A DNA stretch of 64,000 nt from UBA1479 sp048263775 (GCA_048263775.1 JBLXDU010000012.1:62001-126000), one strand, 5' to 3'. Positions 1 to 8,683 are shown, numbered from the stretch's first letter. Numbers and translations are program-made. The notes: a model not told the origin generated them from the letters alone.

Positions 1-2
1 TG

Positions 3-38
3 GCGGAATTGAAGGATATCCGGGCCCTTCTCAACTAA
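3..38 (+). CDS. possible C-terminal end of an upstream gene (partial)
   Basis: A short open frame enters from outside the window and ends at TAA (36-38). It encodes AELKDIRALLN, which looks like the terminal helix of a soluble protein. The gene body lies outside the window, so no function can be given. Positions 39-205, up to the tRNA, show no convincing gene. Confidence 0.25.
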   Translation, partial: AELKDIRALLN

Positions 39-205
39 GTCTTCAGCCCGTTCAGAAAAATCGTCCGGACCCGGCCAGGGTTGTTGCTCCCACCCAACAC
101 AGCAAGTATAGTCCGGCCCGCACGTCACCGGGGTTTTGCCCCGATGCACCTGCCGGTGGCCGCGAGCCCTCCCAAGGCAAATGATCGCGGCACCAACAAT
201 GTAGT

Positions 206-282
206 CGGAGCGTAGCGCAGCCTGGTAGCGCACCACACTGGGGGTGTGGGGGTCGTGGGTTCGAATCCCGCCGCTCCGACCA
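206..282 (+). tRNA. tRNA-Pro (anticodon GGG)
   Basis: A complete cloverleaf can be drawn by eye. The acceptor stem pairs CGGAGCG (206-212) with CGCTCCG (272-278), followed by A and an encoded CCA (280-282). The D stem is GCGC/GCGC, the anticodon stem is CCACA/TGTGG around the loop CTGGGGG, and the T arm has GTGGG-TTCGAAT-CCCGC. Loop positions 34-36 read GGG, which decodes proline CCC. No copy of its 3' end was noticed further on, so there is no sign of an integrated element here. Confidence 0.97.
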
Positions 283-496
283 TTTCTCTTTATTCAGATC
301 ACGTCTTCCGCCGCGGCTCTTGCGGACCGCGGGTGGGGTTGGACTGCCCGCACCGCATTGGTCCGGGCGCATTCAACCAAATAGGTCAGTTTAGCATTGG
401 TGAATTTTCAACGAATGGGACATATCCTGACGATAATATTTCGCATAGGAAGCATCCAGGCGATGTTTCATACTGCGGACCAGGAGCGCCCCATCC

Positions 497-874
497 TTGG
501 ACAACGCCAATCCGATCAACGGCGATCAGATCAGCTGGATATTCTCGGCTATTGACCGACGGAAACGGCTGTTTGATGACGGCATCGACGAAGTTGGCTT
601 CGCGAGCCTTGTCGCGATCGCTCATGGACACCTTCGCGGCGCACCGTTCGACATTACCTCGCTCTCAAGCTGGTTAAGCATTCCCCGCACCAATTGCCAG
701 CGCCTAGTCGAAAGTTGGGAGGCCGCCGGACTGTGCGAAAGAAGCCGATCGGGCCGTCGGGCACTTTTGGTACCCACGACGAAATGTTTCGAAAAGCTCG
801 ACCTTCTATCGTCCTATATCCGCGCCAACCCCATGCCGGATGGATGTACGGCGGCAGCCCTATCGACCAAATAG
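497..874 (+). CDS. winged-helix, MarR-like regulator (probable)
   Basis: The 125-residue product has the helical and wing pattern of a MarR/ArsR-type DNA-binding domain. An N-terminal dimerisation-like helix (about 10-35) is followed by a helix-turn-helix (about 50-80, around SLSSWLSIPRTNCQRLVESW). A wing follows (about 80-97) with basic residues and VPT, and the C-terminal helix begins at about 98. The start is TTG, since an in-frame stop lies at 446-448 and AGGAG sits upstream at 482-486. It is a single gene ahead of an outer-membrane protein gene, with 81 bases between. Target and ligand are unknown. Assignment rests on fold pattern only, so it may instead be an unclassified conserved protein. 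Confidence 0.6.
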   Translation: MDNANPINGDQISWIFSAIDRRKRLFDDGIDEVGFASLVAIAHGHLRGAPFDITSLSSWLSIPRTNCQRLVESWEAAGLCERSRSGRRALLVPTTKCFEKLDLLSSYIRANPMPDGCTAAALSTK

Positions 875-955
875 GTTACTTCAACGTTTTACTATTTTCT
901 GAATTAAGATTAGCAACCTTAAGTAGTTAATCAATTGCTTGAGGGGCATCCCGTA

Positions 956-1630
956 ATGACCAAAACTTATCTCCCGTTGCTCGCTGGCGCCGTTGTTCTT
1001 GGCCTAGCAAGCGGACCGGCTTATGCCGATAGCTGGTACGTCGCAGGCAACGTCGGTTTAACATCACTTTCCGACTCGGCGACGACCGACACCTTCGCGG
1101 GCGGCAACGTGTCCACCGACATCGAATATGATTCAGGTATCGGGCTTTCTGGTGCGATCGGCCGGTCCTTCGGCGCCTTCCGGATAGAAGGCGAAGTGTC
1201 ATACCGGAACAATTCATCGGATCAGGCAACGGACATCACCGGATCGCTGGCAGGTAACCTGTTTACCGCCGCCGGCCCGCTTGCGATCGACGCCGACATG
1301 TCGTCACTCGGCTTTCTTGCCAATGCTTATTATGATTTCAAGAACGACAGCCAGTGGACGCCGTTCTTGATGGGCGGCCTCGGCATCGCGCGCCTGAATT
1401 TCGATGTTAAAAGTGTTGGTGGCGCCTCTGTGAATTATGACGAAACCGACACCGTGGTAGCTTATCAGGTCGGCATGGGGGTCGGCTATCAAGTGACACC
1501 TGAAACGTCAGTCACCGCATCATATCGATATTTTGCGACCGCCGATGCCTCGTTCAACGACAGCGTGGACAAGGTTGATGCGGAATATGGAACCCACAAT
1601 TTTTGGATCGGTGTCGTCCACCAGTTCTAA
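956..1630 (+). CDS. outer membrane beta-barrel protein (OmpA-like/Omp25-like)
   Basis: The 224-residue protein starts with a signal peptide of about 24 residues (cleavage after AYA). The rest is alternating amphipathic strands rich in Gly, Asn and aromatic residues, ending in WIGVVHQF. A C-terminal Phe is the usual signature for Bam-dependent insertion. This is the eight-strand barrel pattern of Omp25/OmpX-like proteins, probably structural or involved in surface contact. I chose the ATG at 956 over a frame-open start at 935 because GAGGGG lies about ten bases upstream and the signal peptide begins here. A hairpin terminator follows at 1661. The exact function is not known. Confidence 0.85.
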   Translation: MTKTYLPLLAGAVVLGLASGPAYADSWYVAGNVGLTSLSDSATTDTFAGGNVSTDIEYDSGIGLSGAIGRSFGAFRIEGEVSYRNNSSDQATDITGSLAGNLFTAAGPLAIDADMSSLGFLANAYYDFKNDSQWTPFLMGGLGIARLNFDVKSVGGASVNYDETDTVVAYQVGMGVGYQVTPETSVTASYRYFATADASFNDSVDKVDAEYGTHNFWIGVVHQF

Positions 1631-1660
1631 GGCATAAAATACCGTATGAGAGATTTGAAG

Positions 1661-1697
1661 AGAGCCGTCCCGCCGATCATGGCCGGACGGCTCTTTC
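1661..1697 (+). terminator. rho-independent terminator after the barrel protein gene
   Basis: The 10-bp stem AGAGCCGTCC (1661-1670) / GGACGGCTCT (1685-1694) contains an inner GCC/GGC pair and is followed by a short T run. It lies 30 bases after the stop at 1630. Confidence 0.7.
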
Positions 1698-1722
1698 CAT
1701 ATCCACCGTTCATTGGCAGACA

Positions 1723-1757
1723 CAAAGAAAAAGGGCCGGAACACGAAGTTCCGGCCC
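1723..1757 (-). terminator. rho-independent terminator for the minus-strand [2Fe-2S] gene
   Basis: A perfect 10-bp inverted repeat, GGGCCGGAAC (1733-1742) / GTTCCGGCCC (1748-1757), encloses a five-base loop. Read on the minus strand it is followed by TTTTTCTTTG. It lies about 120 bases past the stop of the gene ending at 1878, and faces the plus-strand terminator at 1661. Confidence 0.75.
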
Positions 1758-1877
1758 GCAGTCTGTGCTCTTGAGGGAAGGGAGGATTCATTACAAATCC
1801 ATCCAACACCCCGACTATGACAGGCCCGCCGTAGCGCGGCTGTGATTGCCATCACAACCCTGGGAAAAATTGCCTTA

Positions 1878-2243
1878 TTAAGTGCCTGGTGGCGGCAACT
1901 CATTGATTCTATTTGTTTCTTTTTTCAGGCTTAATTTCAATTCCAGGTCATCCAGGAACCGGCCGACGTCATCCGGTGCAAGTCCGAGGTGAAAAGCGCC
2001 GCCGGGGGCCACGCGTACGGTCGGCCCGAAATCGCAGCGCCCCATGCACACCGTCCGTTCAACCCGAATATCGAGACCACGGGCCCGCACTTCCGCTTCG
2101 ATGGCCTTGGCCAGATCCTCGCTGTTGCGCGCGGCGCAGGACGCCAGATCAGAGCGCAGACGACGGTTGATGCAGATCATGATGGTCCAGCCGGCGGCGG
2201 GCGGCGGCACGGGCGGCGTGAAGGGAAGGTTATCCTGCGGCAT
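1878..2243 (-). CDS. (2Fe-2S) ferredoxin domain protein, thioredoxin-like fold
   Basis: The 121-residue protein has four cysteines spaced as in the thioredoxin-fold [2Fe-2S] ferredoxins: C24, C36, C66 and C70 (C-x11-C, then C-x3-C in CMGRC). The first lies in MICINRR, the second in SCAAR, and a DxGPTVRV segment follows the last pair. It probably acts as a small cytoplasmic electron carrier or cluster carrier. The start is uncertain: ATG at 2243 gives a Pro-rich leader, while ATG at 2180 would begin two residues before the first cysteine. Neither has a strong ribosome-binding site. About 290 bases upstream (2244-2537) show no gene. Confidence 0.8.
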   Translation of the reverse strand: MPQDNLPFTPPVPPPAAGWTIMICINRRLRSDLASCAARNSEDLAKAIEAEVRARGLDIRVERTVCMGRCDFGPTVRVAPGGAFHLGLAPDDVGRFLDDLELKLSLKKETNRINELPPPGT

Positions 2244-2537
2244 GGCGGGGCGTGACAAACATGGCATGAGGAGGGGAGAGCGGGACTGGCATGGAAAGTG
2301 CAATTTGCTTCAGTGGTAACCCGGTGGGCCGGAACTTTTCTCCTCCTCCCCCCAAGCACTGGTTCACTGGGTTGCCGTTCCCCCAAAAAATCATTGAAAA
2401 TTCAACATGTTGGCTGCATTAACCGTTGCAGGGCCAAAAACCGACTGCACCTCAAACGTGCATTGGGAAAAGTTGTTCTTCGCAGAACGCGTGGCGTTTT
2501 GAGAAAGCTTGGCGAAATGCGACGGCCGCATCATGGT

Positions 2538-2825
2538 TCAGGCGTCATCGCCTGTCAGCAAGCGCCGGCCCGCATCGGTCAATTTACAGACTTGCCAGTC
2601 AGGCTTGAGGGGATTGTTGAACCAAGGTTCGGCCCATCCGTGTTCGATACAGGCGTTGACCGTGCGGTCGCTGACTTTCTGGCCGACCTCATCAAACAAC
2701 GGCAGCTTCCCGCCAGCCTGATTCAGGCCGCGGCGCAGCCATTTGCGCTGCTGCGCCGTCGGCTGGGGCCCCGCGCCGGCATCCTGCCGGCTGCGTTCAT
2801 TGATCTCTGTCTGGCCTTGCGACAT
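2538..2825 (-). CDS. conserved hypothetical protein, small winged-helix-like
   Basis: The 95-residue soluble protein has a basic N-terminus and a central segment (GGKLPLFDEVGQ). It ends in WAEPWF...WQVCKLTDAGRRLL, which reads like the recognition helix and wing end of a winged helix. The codon pattern matches its neighbours and the start is well supported: AGGAGG lies at 2830-2835. Two adjacent ATG codons fit, at 2828 and 2825, and the latter has better spacing. I do not know a function. It diverges from cutA and could be a small DNA-binding protein. Confidence 0.65.
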   Translation of the reverse strand: MSQGQTEINERSRQDAGAGPQPTAQQRKWLRRGLNQAGGKLPLFDEVGQKVSDRTVNACIEHGWAEPWFNNPLKPDWQVCKLTDAGRRLLTGDDA

Positions 2826-2934
2826 CATGCCTCCTGCTCACCTGCCATCATGCCCCGTCCCCCGGGGTGCGTCCCCGGTGATGGTAATTGAGTTCCCGAG
2901 CCCCGCCAACCGATTAGGGCCGCAGGCACTGAAC

Positions 2935-3252
2935 ATGACCGCGAAATTCATCTACATGACCGCCACCGACATGGACGAGGCGAGGCGCATCGCCGAAACC
3001 CTAGTCGATGAGCACCTGATCGCCTGCGCCAACATCCTAGGCGCCATGGAATCGGTCTATCGCTGGGACGGCAAGGTCACGCGCGGCAGCGAAGTGGCCG
3101 TGATTCTGAAGACACGGGGAGATCTGGCCGACGCGGCGATCGCCCGCGCGGCCGAGTTGCACAGCTACGACTGTCCTTGTCTGGTGGTTCTCGATCTGGC
3201 CGGCGGCCATGCGCCGTTCCTGAATTGGATATCGGCGGAAACGGGCGGGTAG
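2935..3252 (+). CDS. cutA: divalent-cation tolerance protein CutA
   Basis: The 105-residue product fits the CutA1 family in length and motifs. It has FIYMTA near the start, ACANIL and SVYRWDGKV in the middle, a basic ILKT strand, and HSYDCPCLV in place of the usual HPYxxP segment. CutA1 forms stable trimers related to PII proteins. It has been linked to copper tolerance in E. coli, but its molecular role is unsettled. ATG 2935 is chosen because family members begin directly with this strand, although the frame is open further upstream. The gene converges on the minus-strand receiver gene ending at 3269. Confidence 0.9.
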   Translation: MTAKFIYMTATDMDEARRIAETLVDEHLIACANILGAMESVYRWDGKVTRGSEVAVILKTRGDLADAAIARAAELHSYDCPCLVVLDLAGGHAPFLNWISAETGG

Positions 3253-3268
3253 GGAAACCGTTCGCGGC

Positions 3269-4201
3269 TCAGGACTTGAGAATGCCCGCGCCGATTTTCT
3301 CGACAATGACCTTGGCCGCCTCTTCCGAGGCAATGCCGCCTGCGAATCCCACCTGAATGGCCTGAGATAAGGGACGCAGCAGCATGGCGCGGCGCAGGTC
3401 GACACTGTCCTCGCCCGTGTCACGCAACTGGCCGGCAACGCCGCTCAGGCTGCTGCACAGGCGGGCGACATGTTCGTAGCGTGTGTTCTCAAGCTGATCC
3501 TGGGCGCGCATGGCTTCCGCCACCACGCGGGCCAGTGTGTTGCGTAGATCCCGATCGAACTCGCCCTTTTCCAGGCGCGGTGCGATGCCGTTGATCAGTG
3601 ATTTGATTTCGTCGCCGATGAACTGCAGACGGCAGCCCTTCACATCCTCCTCGGCGGCGGCGACATCCATTTCCTTGTCGAGGAAACCGATCTTCTCGCC
3701 CTTCAGCTTTCGGCTCAGGTGGTTCGGCGCGTCGATGGCCTTTGCACCTTCGTCCTGCACCCGCTTGGGCCCCATGTAGTCCTCGGTCACCACGAAGGGG
3801 CGGCGTTTTTCCACCAAACGGGTAATGCGCGACATCAGGCCGACGGCGGAAACGGGTTTCGACACGACATCGTCGACCCCCATGTCGAGGGCCGCCTTGA
3901 CCGCCTTGGGGTCCTCGTCCTCGACGACGACCAGAATGATGGGCACGAAGGGGTTGTGGCCGATTTTTCCCTGACGGATCTTTTGCGTCACGGCGGCGAA
4001 ATTGCCGTCAGGCAGGCGCAGTTCTCCGATAATCAGGTCGGGATCGTTCTGGCCGAGGACGGTGACCACTTCCTTGCAGTCGTCACCCAAGCGAATATCC
4101 CGGCAGCCTTCGTTGAACAGGATATGGCGGACGCCCTGGCGGGCGCTGGCGTCGCCATCGACCAGAAACACGCCGATATTGCCAAAATTCAGTTTCGCCA
4201 T
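3269..4201 (-). CDS. response-regulator-like protein with degenerate receiver
   Basis: The 310-residue protein has an N-terminal CheY-like receiver (about 8-130) and a helical C-terminal half without a recognised output domain. The phosphoacceptor Asp is replaced by Glu60 (IIGELRLPDG), the conserved Ser/Thr is replaced by Val, and the acidic pair is altered to VDGD. Lys115 of the SKP motif is kept. Glu at this site often mimics the phosphorylated state, so this may be a constitutively active or phosphorylation-independent partner protein. The C-terminal half (about 150-310) is mostly alpha-helical. No kinase gene is adjacent. Function is unknown. Confidence 0.8.
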   Translation of the reverse strand: MAKLNFGNIGVFLVDGDASARQGVRHILFNEGCRDIRLGDDCKEVVTVLGQNDPDLIIGELRLPDGNFAAVTQKIRQGKIGHNPFVPIILVVVEDEDPKAVKAALDMGVDDVVSKPVSAVGLMSRITRLVEKRRPFVVTEDYMGPKRVQDEGAKAIDAPNHLSRKLKGEKIGFLDKEMDVAAAEEDVKGCRLQFIGDEIKSLINGIAPRLEKGEFDRDLRNTLARVVAEAMRAQDQLENTRYEHVARLCSSLSGVAGQLRDTGEDSVDLRRAMLLRPLSQAIQVGFAGGIASEEAAKVIVEKIGAGILKS

Positions 4202-4313
4202 TTTTGAGGCGTTTCCCCGGTCTTTTGATTCAGCGTGTCCCCACGCCAGTTGGCCGGAATATAGAACGTACGCCGGGCGTCTGTGAACCGACGTTCACAC
4301 GAAGGTGTGCAGG

Positions 4314-5486
4314 TCACGCCGGACTTGCGCCGCGGTAACGCACCGTCGCCACGGCCTGGGCAGCGATACCTTCACCCCGGCCGGTGAAGCCGAGACGTTC
4401 CGTCGTCGTCGCCTTGACGTTGACCCGATCCCCGGCAATGCCGAGGATATCCGCGACCCGCGCCACCATGGCGGCACGGTGGGGGCCGACCTTGGGGGCT
4501 TCGCAGATGATCGTCACATCAACGTTGACGATCATCGCCCCCCGGTCGCGGACCAGTGCGGCGGCATGAGCCAGGAAAATATCCGATTCCGCCCCCCGCC
4601 ATTGCGGGTCCGTCGGCGGGAAGTGCTGACCGATGTCGCCTTCGCCGATGGCGCCCAGAATGGCGTCGGTCAGGGCATGCAGGCCGACATCGGCATCGGA
4701 ATGACCTTTGAGCTTTTGGCTGTAGGGAATGTCGATGCCGCATAACCGCACGGCATCGCCGGCCTCGAACTGGTGGACGTCAAAGCCGAATCCGGTTCGC
4801 GTTTCACCGCCGTTCGTCATCTCTTCGGCGCGCATCAGATCGCCCTCCGTCGTGATCTTGAAATTATCCGCATCACCCGCAACCAGGGTGACCGCAAGGC
4901 CCGCGGCCTCGGCCACGGCGGCATCGTCGGTCAGGCTCTGCCCCTTGGCCGTGCCATGGGCTGCCAGGATATCGGCGAAACGGAACCCCTGGGGCGTCTG
5001 CACCCGGTACAGCCCGGTGCGGTCCACGGTTTCCGCAACCCGGTTGTCCGCGCCGCGTTTCAGGGTATCGGCCACGGCCAGGGCAGGGACCGCGCCAGGC
5101 GTGCTCTCCAGCGCGGCGATGACATCTGAAATCACACGGGCTGATACGAAGGGCCGGGCCGCATCATGGATCAACACCAGATCAGGACCCCCGCCAGGGG
5201 TCAGACCGGCCGCGAATTCCAGGCCGTTGCGCACGGAATCCTGCCGCTCGGCGCCGCCCGCCGTATGACCGGCGATGTCCAGCCCCTGGGCGGCGGCCTC
5301 GAACATCTCACGATCATCGGGATGGATGACGCCAATCACCTGGGTCACGGCGGGATGGGACGCAAAGGCGCGCAAGGCATGGCGCAGAACGGGCTCCCCG
5401 GCAAGGATCCGGTACTGCTTGGGCAGGGGGCCGCCGAAACGATGGCCGCGCCCCGCGCCGACGATGATGGCCGTGCAATTCGCCAT
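4314..5486 (-). CDS. ispDF: bifunctional IspD/IspF of the MEP isoprenoid pathway
   Basis: The 390-residue fusion has two catalytic domains. Residues 1-225 are 2-C-methyl-D-erythritol 4-phosphate cytidylyltransferase, with GAGRGHRFGG...PKQY at the start and DAARPF near 108. Residues 230-390 are 2-C-methyl-D-erythritol 2,4-cyclodiphosphate synthase, with metal ligands D236, H238 and H270, the HSDAD loop, and KATTTERLGFTGRGEGI near the end. The two enzymes act two steps apart; the IspE kinase between them is elsewhere. Fusion of these domains is common in alphaproteobacteria. ATG 5486 starts just before the nucleotide-binding strand; an in-frame TTG at 5510 is possible. Confidence 0.96.
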   Translation of the reverse strand: MANCTAIIVGAGRGHRFGGPLPKQYRILAGEPVLRHALRAFASHPAVTQVIGVIHPDDREMFEAAAQGLDIAGHTAGGAERQDSVRNGLEFAAGLTPGGGPDLVLIHDAARPFVSARVISDVIAALESTPGAVPALAVADTLKRGADNRVAETVDRTGLYRVQTPQGFRFADILAAHGTAKGQSLTDDAAVAEAAGLAVTLVAGDADNFKITTEGDLMRAEEMTNGGETRTGFGFDVHQFEAGDAVRLCGIDIPYSQKLKGHSDADVGLHALTDAILGAIGEGDIGQHFPPTDPQWRGAESDIFLAHAAALVRDRGAMIVNVDVTIICEAPKVGPHRAAMVARVADILGIAGDRVNVKATTTERLGFTGRGEGIAAQAVATVRYRGASPA

Positions 5487-5667
5487 GGGTTCCGGTGTCG
5501 CCTTGACCAACGCAGAAAGGGAAGGGTTATCAGGCGCGGAACATACTGAACAAACGGGGATTTTGCCAATAGGCCATGTCGCCCGCCGGTAATGCGCAGG
5601 CGCCCCTTGTCAAACCGGGCGCGTAGGGCGATGTTCTAGCCGCCCGTTGTAATGAGAGACTGAACAG

Positions 5668-6483
5668 ATGGCCGCCGACACCGTTCTCAACATTGCTGCC
5701 CTGGTCGCCCTGCTGCCGGCGCTGCTCGCTGCCTGGAAGGGCGCGGCGGAACAGCCCCAGGCGCGTTTTTGGATGCTACTTGCCGTCGCCGTGGTCGGGC
5801 CCGTGGCTTGGACCGTGGCCGCCGCTACGGCGGTCGCCGATTGGCGCACGGACCTTTCATTCGCCCTTTGGGTATCGGTCAGCGCCAGCATGGCCGTGTT
5901 CGCCGCTGCGGCTGTGTTCGACCGCGACGTTGCACGCCTGTCGCCATTGTTTTTGGCGCTGATGACGCTGCTGGCCGTTCTCGCCATGCTCAGCCACGGC
6001 ACCACCAATGCATCTCCCATGACCATGGCGCCCGGGGACGGCGGTTGGTTGTGGTTCCATATCGGCGTGTCCATCGCGACCTATGCGCTGCTGACCGTGG
6101 CCGCCGCGGCCTCTCTCGCGGCCTTGCTGCAGGAACGCGCCTTGAAGCGCAAGACACCCCTGAAACGCCCCCAAGGCCTGCCCTCGGTGCTGGATTGTGA
6201 GGGCGTGGTGCTGCGCTTCCTGTGGCTGTCTGCGGCGGTCCTCGCACTCGGTATGGCCACCGGAACGGCCATCAACCTGACGCATGGCGTGTCCATTCTG
6301 CATCTTGACCACAAGACCGTGTTCGCCCTGGCCGCCTTCGCGGTGATCTGCGCACTGCTGTACGCGCATCAGAAAACCGGCGCCCGCGGCCGTCAGGTCG
6401 CCCGCCTGGTTTTATTGGCCTATTTGTTCGTGACCTTGGCCTATCCGGGGGTCAAATTCGTGACCAGCGTGCTCCTGGCATAA
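5668..6483 (+). CDS. inner-membrane cytochrome c assembly-like protein (CcsA/YpjD family)
   Basis: The 271-residue protein is strongly hydrophobic, with about eight membrane-spanning segments. Features shared with YpjD/HemX/CcsA-type proteins are GWLWFHIGVSIATYALL (about 129-145), the basic loop QERALKRKTPLKR, and a late GMATG segment followed by a conserved His (DHKTVFAL). Family members handle haem in cytochrome c maturation or have unassigned roles. No other maturation gene lies nearby. The start has GAGAGA upstream. The gene is next to dusB but 83 bases apart, with a possible promoter between. Confidence 0.75.
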   Translation: MAADTVLNIAALVALLPALLAAWKGAAEQPQARFWMLLAVAVVGPVAWTVAAATAVADWRTDLSFALWVSVSASMAVFAAAAVFDRDVARLSPLFLALMTLLAVLAMLSHGTTNASPMTMAPGDGGWLWFHIGVSIATYALLTVAAAASLAALLQERALKRKTPLKRPQGLPSVLDCEGVVLRFLWLSAAVLALGMATGTAINLTHGVSILHLDHKTVFALAAFAVICALLYAHQKTGARGRQVARLVLLAYLFVTLAYPGVKFVTSVLLA

Positions 6484-6511
6484 AATTTATGCGACTTTCC
6501 CTCGCATTTAG

Positions 6512-6540
6512 TTGAATTCTTGCCGTTTCTGCCCAATAAA
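6512..6540 (+). promoter_or_regulatory. possible sigma-70 promoter of the dusB-ntr operon
   Basis: TTGAAT (6512-6517) and AATAAA (6535-6540) are separated by 17 bases, a fair match to -35 and -10 boxes. The -10 box overlaps the upstream in-frame ATG at 6540, which favours the downstream start at 6567. Confidence 0.35.
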
Positions 6541-6566
6541 TGGGCACGCAAAATGGGATACCCAAC

Positions 6567-7553
6567 ATGTCTTTGAAGATTGGTGGGGTCGAGATTTCCG
6601 ACCCGGTTGTTTTGGCGCCCATGTCCGGCGTCACCGACATGCCGTTCCGTCGCCTGGTCAAGAGCTGCGGCGTCGGCCTTGTCGTGTCGGAAATGATCGC
6701 CAGCCGGGCGATGATCCATGCCGCCAAGAAAACCATGAAGATGGCGACCCATTGCGCCGAGGAGCACCCCATGTCGGTGCAGCTGGCCGGTTGTGAGCCC
6801 GAAGTCGTGGCCGAGGCCGCGCGCCTGAACGAAGGCCGTGGCGCCGCGTTGATCGACATCAACATGGGCTGCCCCGTGAAAAAGGTCGTGAACGGCGATG
6901 CCGGCTCCGCCCTGATGCGCGACGTCGAACACGCAACCAAGATCCTCGACGCCGTGGTCAAGGCCGTCGCCATCCCCGTGACCCTGAAGATGCGCATGGG
7001 CTGGGACCACGACAGCCTGAACGCGCCGATCCTCGCCCGCGCGGCCCAGGACGTGGGTATCAAGGCCGTTGCCGTGCACGGCCGCACGCGCTGTCAATTC
7101 TACAAAGGCAGCGCCGACTGGAAATTCATTCAAAACGTCAAGGACGCGGTCGATATCCCTGTTTTTGCAAACGGTGACATCCTGACCCTCGACGACGCCA
7201 AGCGCTGCATGGAAGAATCCGGGGCCGATGGCCTGTTGATCGGGCGCGGTACTTATGGCCGGCCCTGGTTCCCGGCCCAGGTTATACATTTCCTGAAGAC
7301 CGGCGAACGGCTGCCCGATCCCGCGATCGGCGCCCAATACGAGATGCTGCGGCGGCATTACGAGGACATTCTCAGCCACTACGGCGTCCATGCAGGCGTC
7401 AAGATCGCGCGCAAGCACATCGGCTGGTATTCCAAGGGCCTACCCGGATCGGCTGAATTCCGCGCCGACATCATGGGCCAGGAAGACCCGGATGTCGTGC
7501 GCCACAAGCTGGCTGCGTTCTATGGTCCGCAGATGGAAAGGGCCGCGGCGTGA
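6567..7553 (+). CDS. dusB: tRNA-dihydrouridine synthase DusB (NifR3)
   Basis: The 328-residue flavoprotein reduces uridine to dihydrouridine in tRNA. It has the FMN-binding TIM-barrel start VVLAPMSGVTDMPFRRL, the catalytic cysteine C102 in NMGCPVKKVV, and the late FMN phosphate loop VFANGDI...GADGLLIGRG. Length and motifs match DusB/NifR3. In alphaproteobacteria this gene typically leads the ntrBC operon, as here, where its stop overlaps the ntrB start by one base (TGATG). ATG 6567 matches the family's MSLKIG start. An in-frame ATG at 6540 lies within the probable promoter. Confidence 0.95.
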   Translation: MSLKIGGVEISDPVVLAPMSGVTDMPFRRLVKSCGVGLVVSEMIASRAMIHAAKKTMKMATHCAEEHPMSVQLAGCEPEVVAEAARLNEGRGAALIDINMGCPVKKVVNGDAGSALMRDVEHATKILDAVVKAVAIPVTLKMRMGWDHDSLNAPILARAAQDVGIKAVAVHGRTRCQFYKGSADWKFIQNVKDAVDIPVFANGDILTLDDAKRCMEESGADGLLIGRGTYGRPWFPAQVIHFLKTGERLPDPAIGAQYEMLRRHYEDILSHYGVHAGVKIARKHIGWYSKGLPGSAEFRADIMGQEDPDVVRHKLAAFYGPQMERAAA

Positions 7554-8683
7554 TGGAAACCACCATCACACGGGTCCGTGCCGGCGGGCGCGCCCATTCG
7601 CCTGCGGATTCCGCGACCATCCTGGATCTTCTGCCGGCCCCCGTGGTGACGCTCGATGCCGAAGACCGCATCACCATGGTCAATGCGGCGGCGGAGAATT
7701 TCTTCAGTGCCAGTGCTGCCCATCTAATCGACCGGCCGCTGTCCAATTTCGTGCCGCCCGATTCCCCCTTGCACGGGCTGATCACCCAGGTGCGGCGGGC
7801 CAATGCCCAGGTCTCGGAACACGAGCTTGCCATCGAAAGCCCGCGCGTCGGCCGCCATTTCCTCAGCGTGCAGGCGACGCCGCTGCCGGATTCGCCCGGC
7901 TTCATCGTGGTGATGATGTTCGACCGCGGCATCACGGAAATGATCGACCGTCAGATGACCCATCGGGGTGCCGCGCGCTCCATCACCTCCATGGCCGCCG
8001 TGCTGGCCCATGAGGTGCGCAATCCGCTGTCCGGTATCCGGGGTGCAGCACAGCTTCTTGAGCAGAACGCCTCCGACGAGGACCGGCCGCTCGCCGAATT
8101 GATCCGCCAGGAAGCCGACCGCATCTCGACCCTGATCGGGCGCATGGAAATCTTCACCGATTACGGCCCGTTCGAGCGCAAGCCCGTGAACATCCACAAG
8201 GTCCTGGACCGGGTGCAGCGCCTGGCGGAAACCGGGTTCGGCGCCAACATCCGGTTTCGCGCCGATTTCGACCCGTCACTGCCGCCGGTGCCGGGCGACC
8301 ACGATCAGTTGGTGCAGATTTTCCTCAATCTGGTCAAGAACGCCTGCGACGCCTGTCCCGAGGTCGGCGGCGAAATCAACCTGCGCACCTCCTATCAGCA
8401 TGGTGTGCGGTTTGCGCTGTCGGGCCGCAAGGACAAGGTGGCGCTTCCCTTGAAGGTTTCCATCATCGACAACGGCCCCGGCATCCCCGAGGACCTGACG
8501 TCCAACCTGTTCGATCCTTTCGTGACGTCGAAACCGAACGGCACCGGCCTGGGGCTCGCCCTGGTCGCCAAACTGGTCGGTGATCACGGCGGCGTGGTCG
8601 AATGCGAAAGCCGCCCGGGTCGGACCGAGTTCCGGGTCATGCTGCCGTTCTATGAAGACACTGATCCAGGAGAGTTGAAATGA
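7553..8683 (+). CDS. ntrB: nitrogen regulation sensor histidine kinase NtrB
   Basis: The 376-residue soluble kinase has an N-terminal PAS domain (about 20-125), a dimerisation helix pair with phospho-acceptor His153 in LAHEVRNPLSGIRGAAQLL, and a C-terminal ATPase domain. That domain carries an N box (NLVKNACDA), DNGPGIP and NGTGLGLALV. It has no membrane segment, as expected for NtrB, which senses nitrogen status through PII and phosphorylates or dephosphorylates NtrC. The start ATG overlaps the dusB stop by one base. Its stop overlaps the ntrC start (ATGA), so the two are translationally coupled. Confidence 0.96.
   Translation: METTITRVRAGGRAHSPADSATILDLLPAPVVTLDAEDRITMVNAAAENFFSASAAHLIDRPLSNFVPPDSPLHGLITQVRRANAQVSEHELAIESPRVGRHFLSVQATPLPDSPGFIVVMMFDRGITEMIDRQMTHRGAARSITSMAAVLAHEVRNPLSGIRGAAQLLEQNASDEDRPLAELIRQEADRISTLIGRMEIFTDYGPFERKPVNIHKVLDRVQRLAETGFGANIRFRADFDPSLPPVPGDHDQLVQIFLNLVKNACDACPEVGGEINLRTSYQHGVRFALSGRKDKVALPLKVSIIDNGPGIPEDLTSNLFDPFVTSKPNGTGLGLALVAKLVGDHGGVVECESRPGRTEFRVMLPFYEDTDPGELK

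Noticed and set aside
206..900. tRNA-Pro followed by a regulator gene as a possible integrated-element boundary
   Set aside because: No repeat of the tRNA 3' end and no integrase were seen downstream, and the following genes have ordinary composition.
904..922. Inverted repeat TTAAG-N9-CTTAA before the outer-membrane protein gene
   Set aside because: Too short and AT-rich to separate from chance; no matching site was seen elsewhere.
2298..2891. A 197-residue plus-strand frame over 2298-2891
   Set aside because: It overlaps the small winged-helix-like gene at 2538-2825, whose ribosome-binding site and helices look real. The plus frame has a Cys/Arg-rich, non-protein-like composition.
6441..7418. 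A 325-residue frame antisense to dusB
   Set aside because: The dusB frame matches its family over its full length. The antisense frame has a His/Gly-rich composition typical of the reverse of a GC-rich gene and has no family motif.
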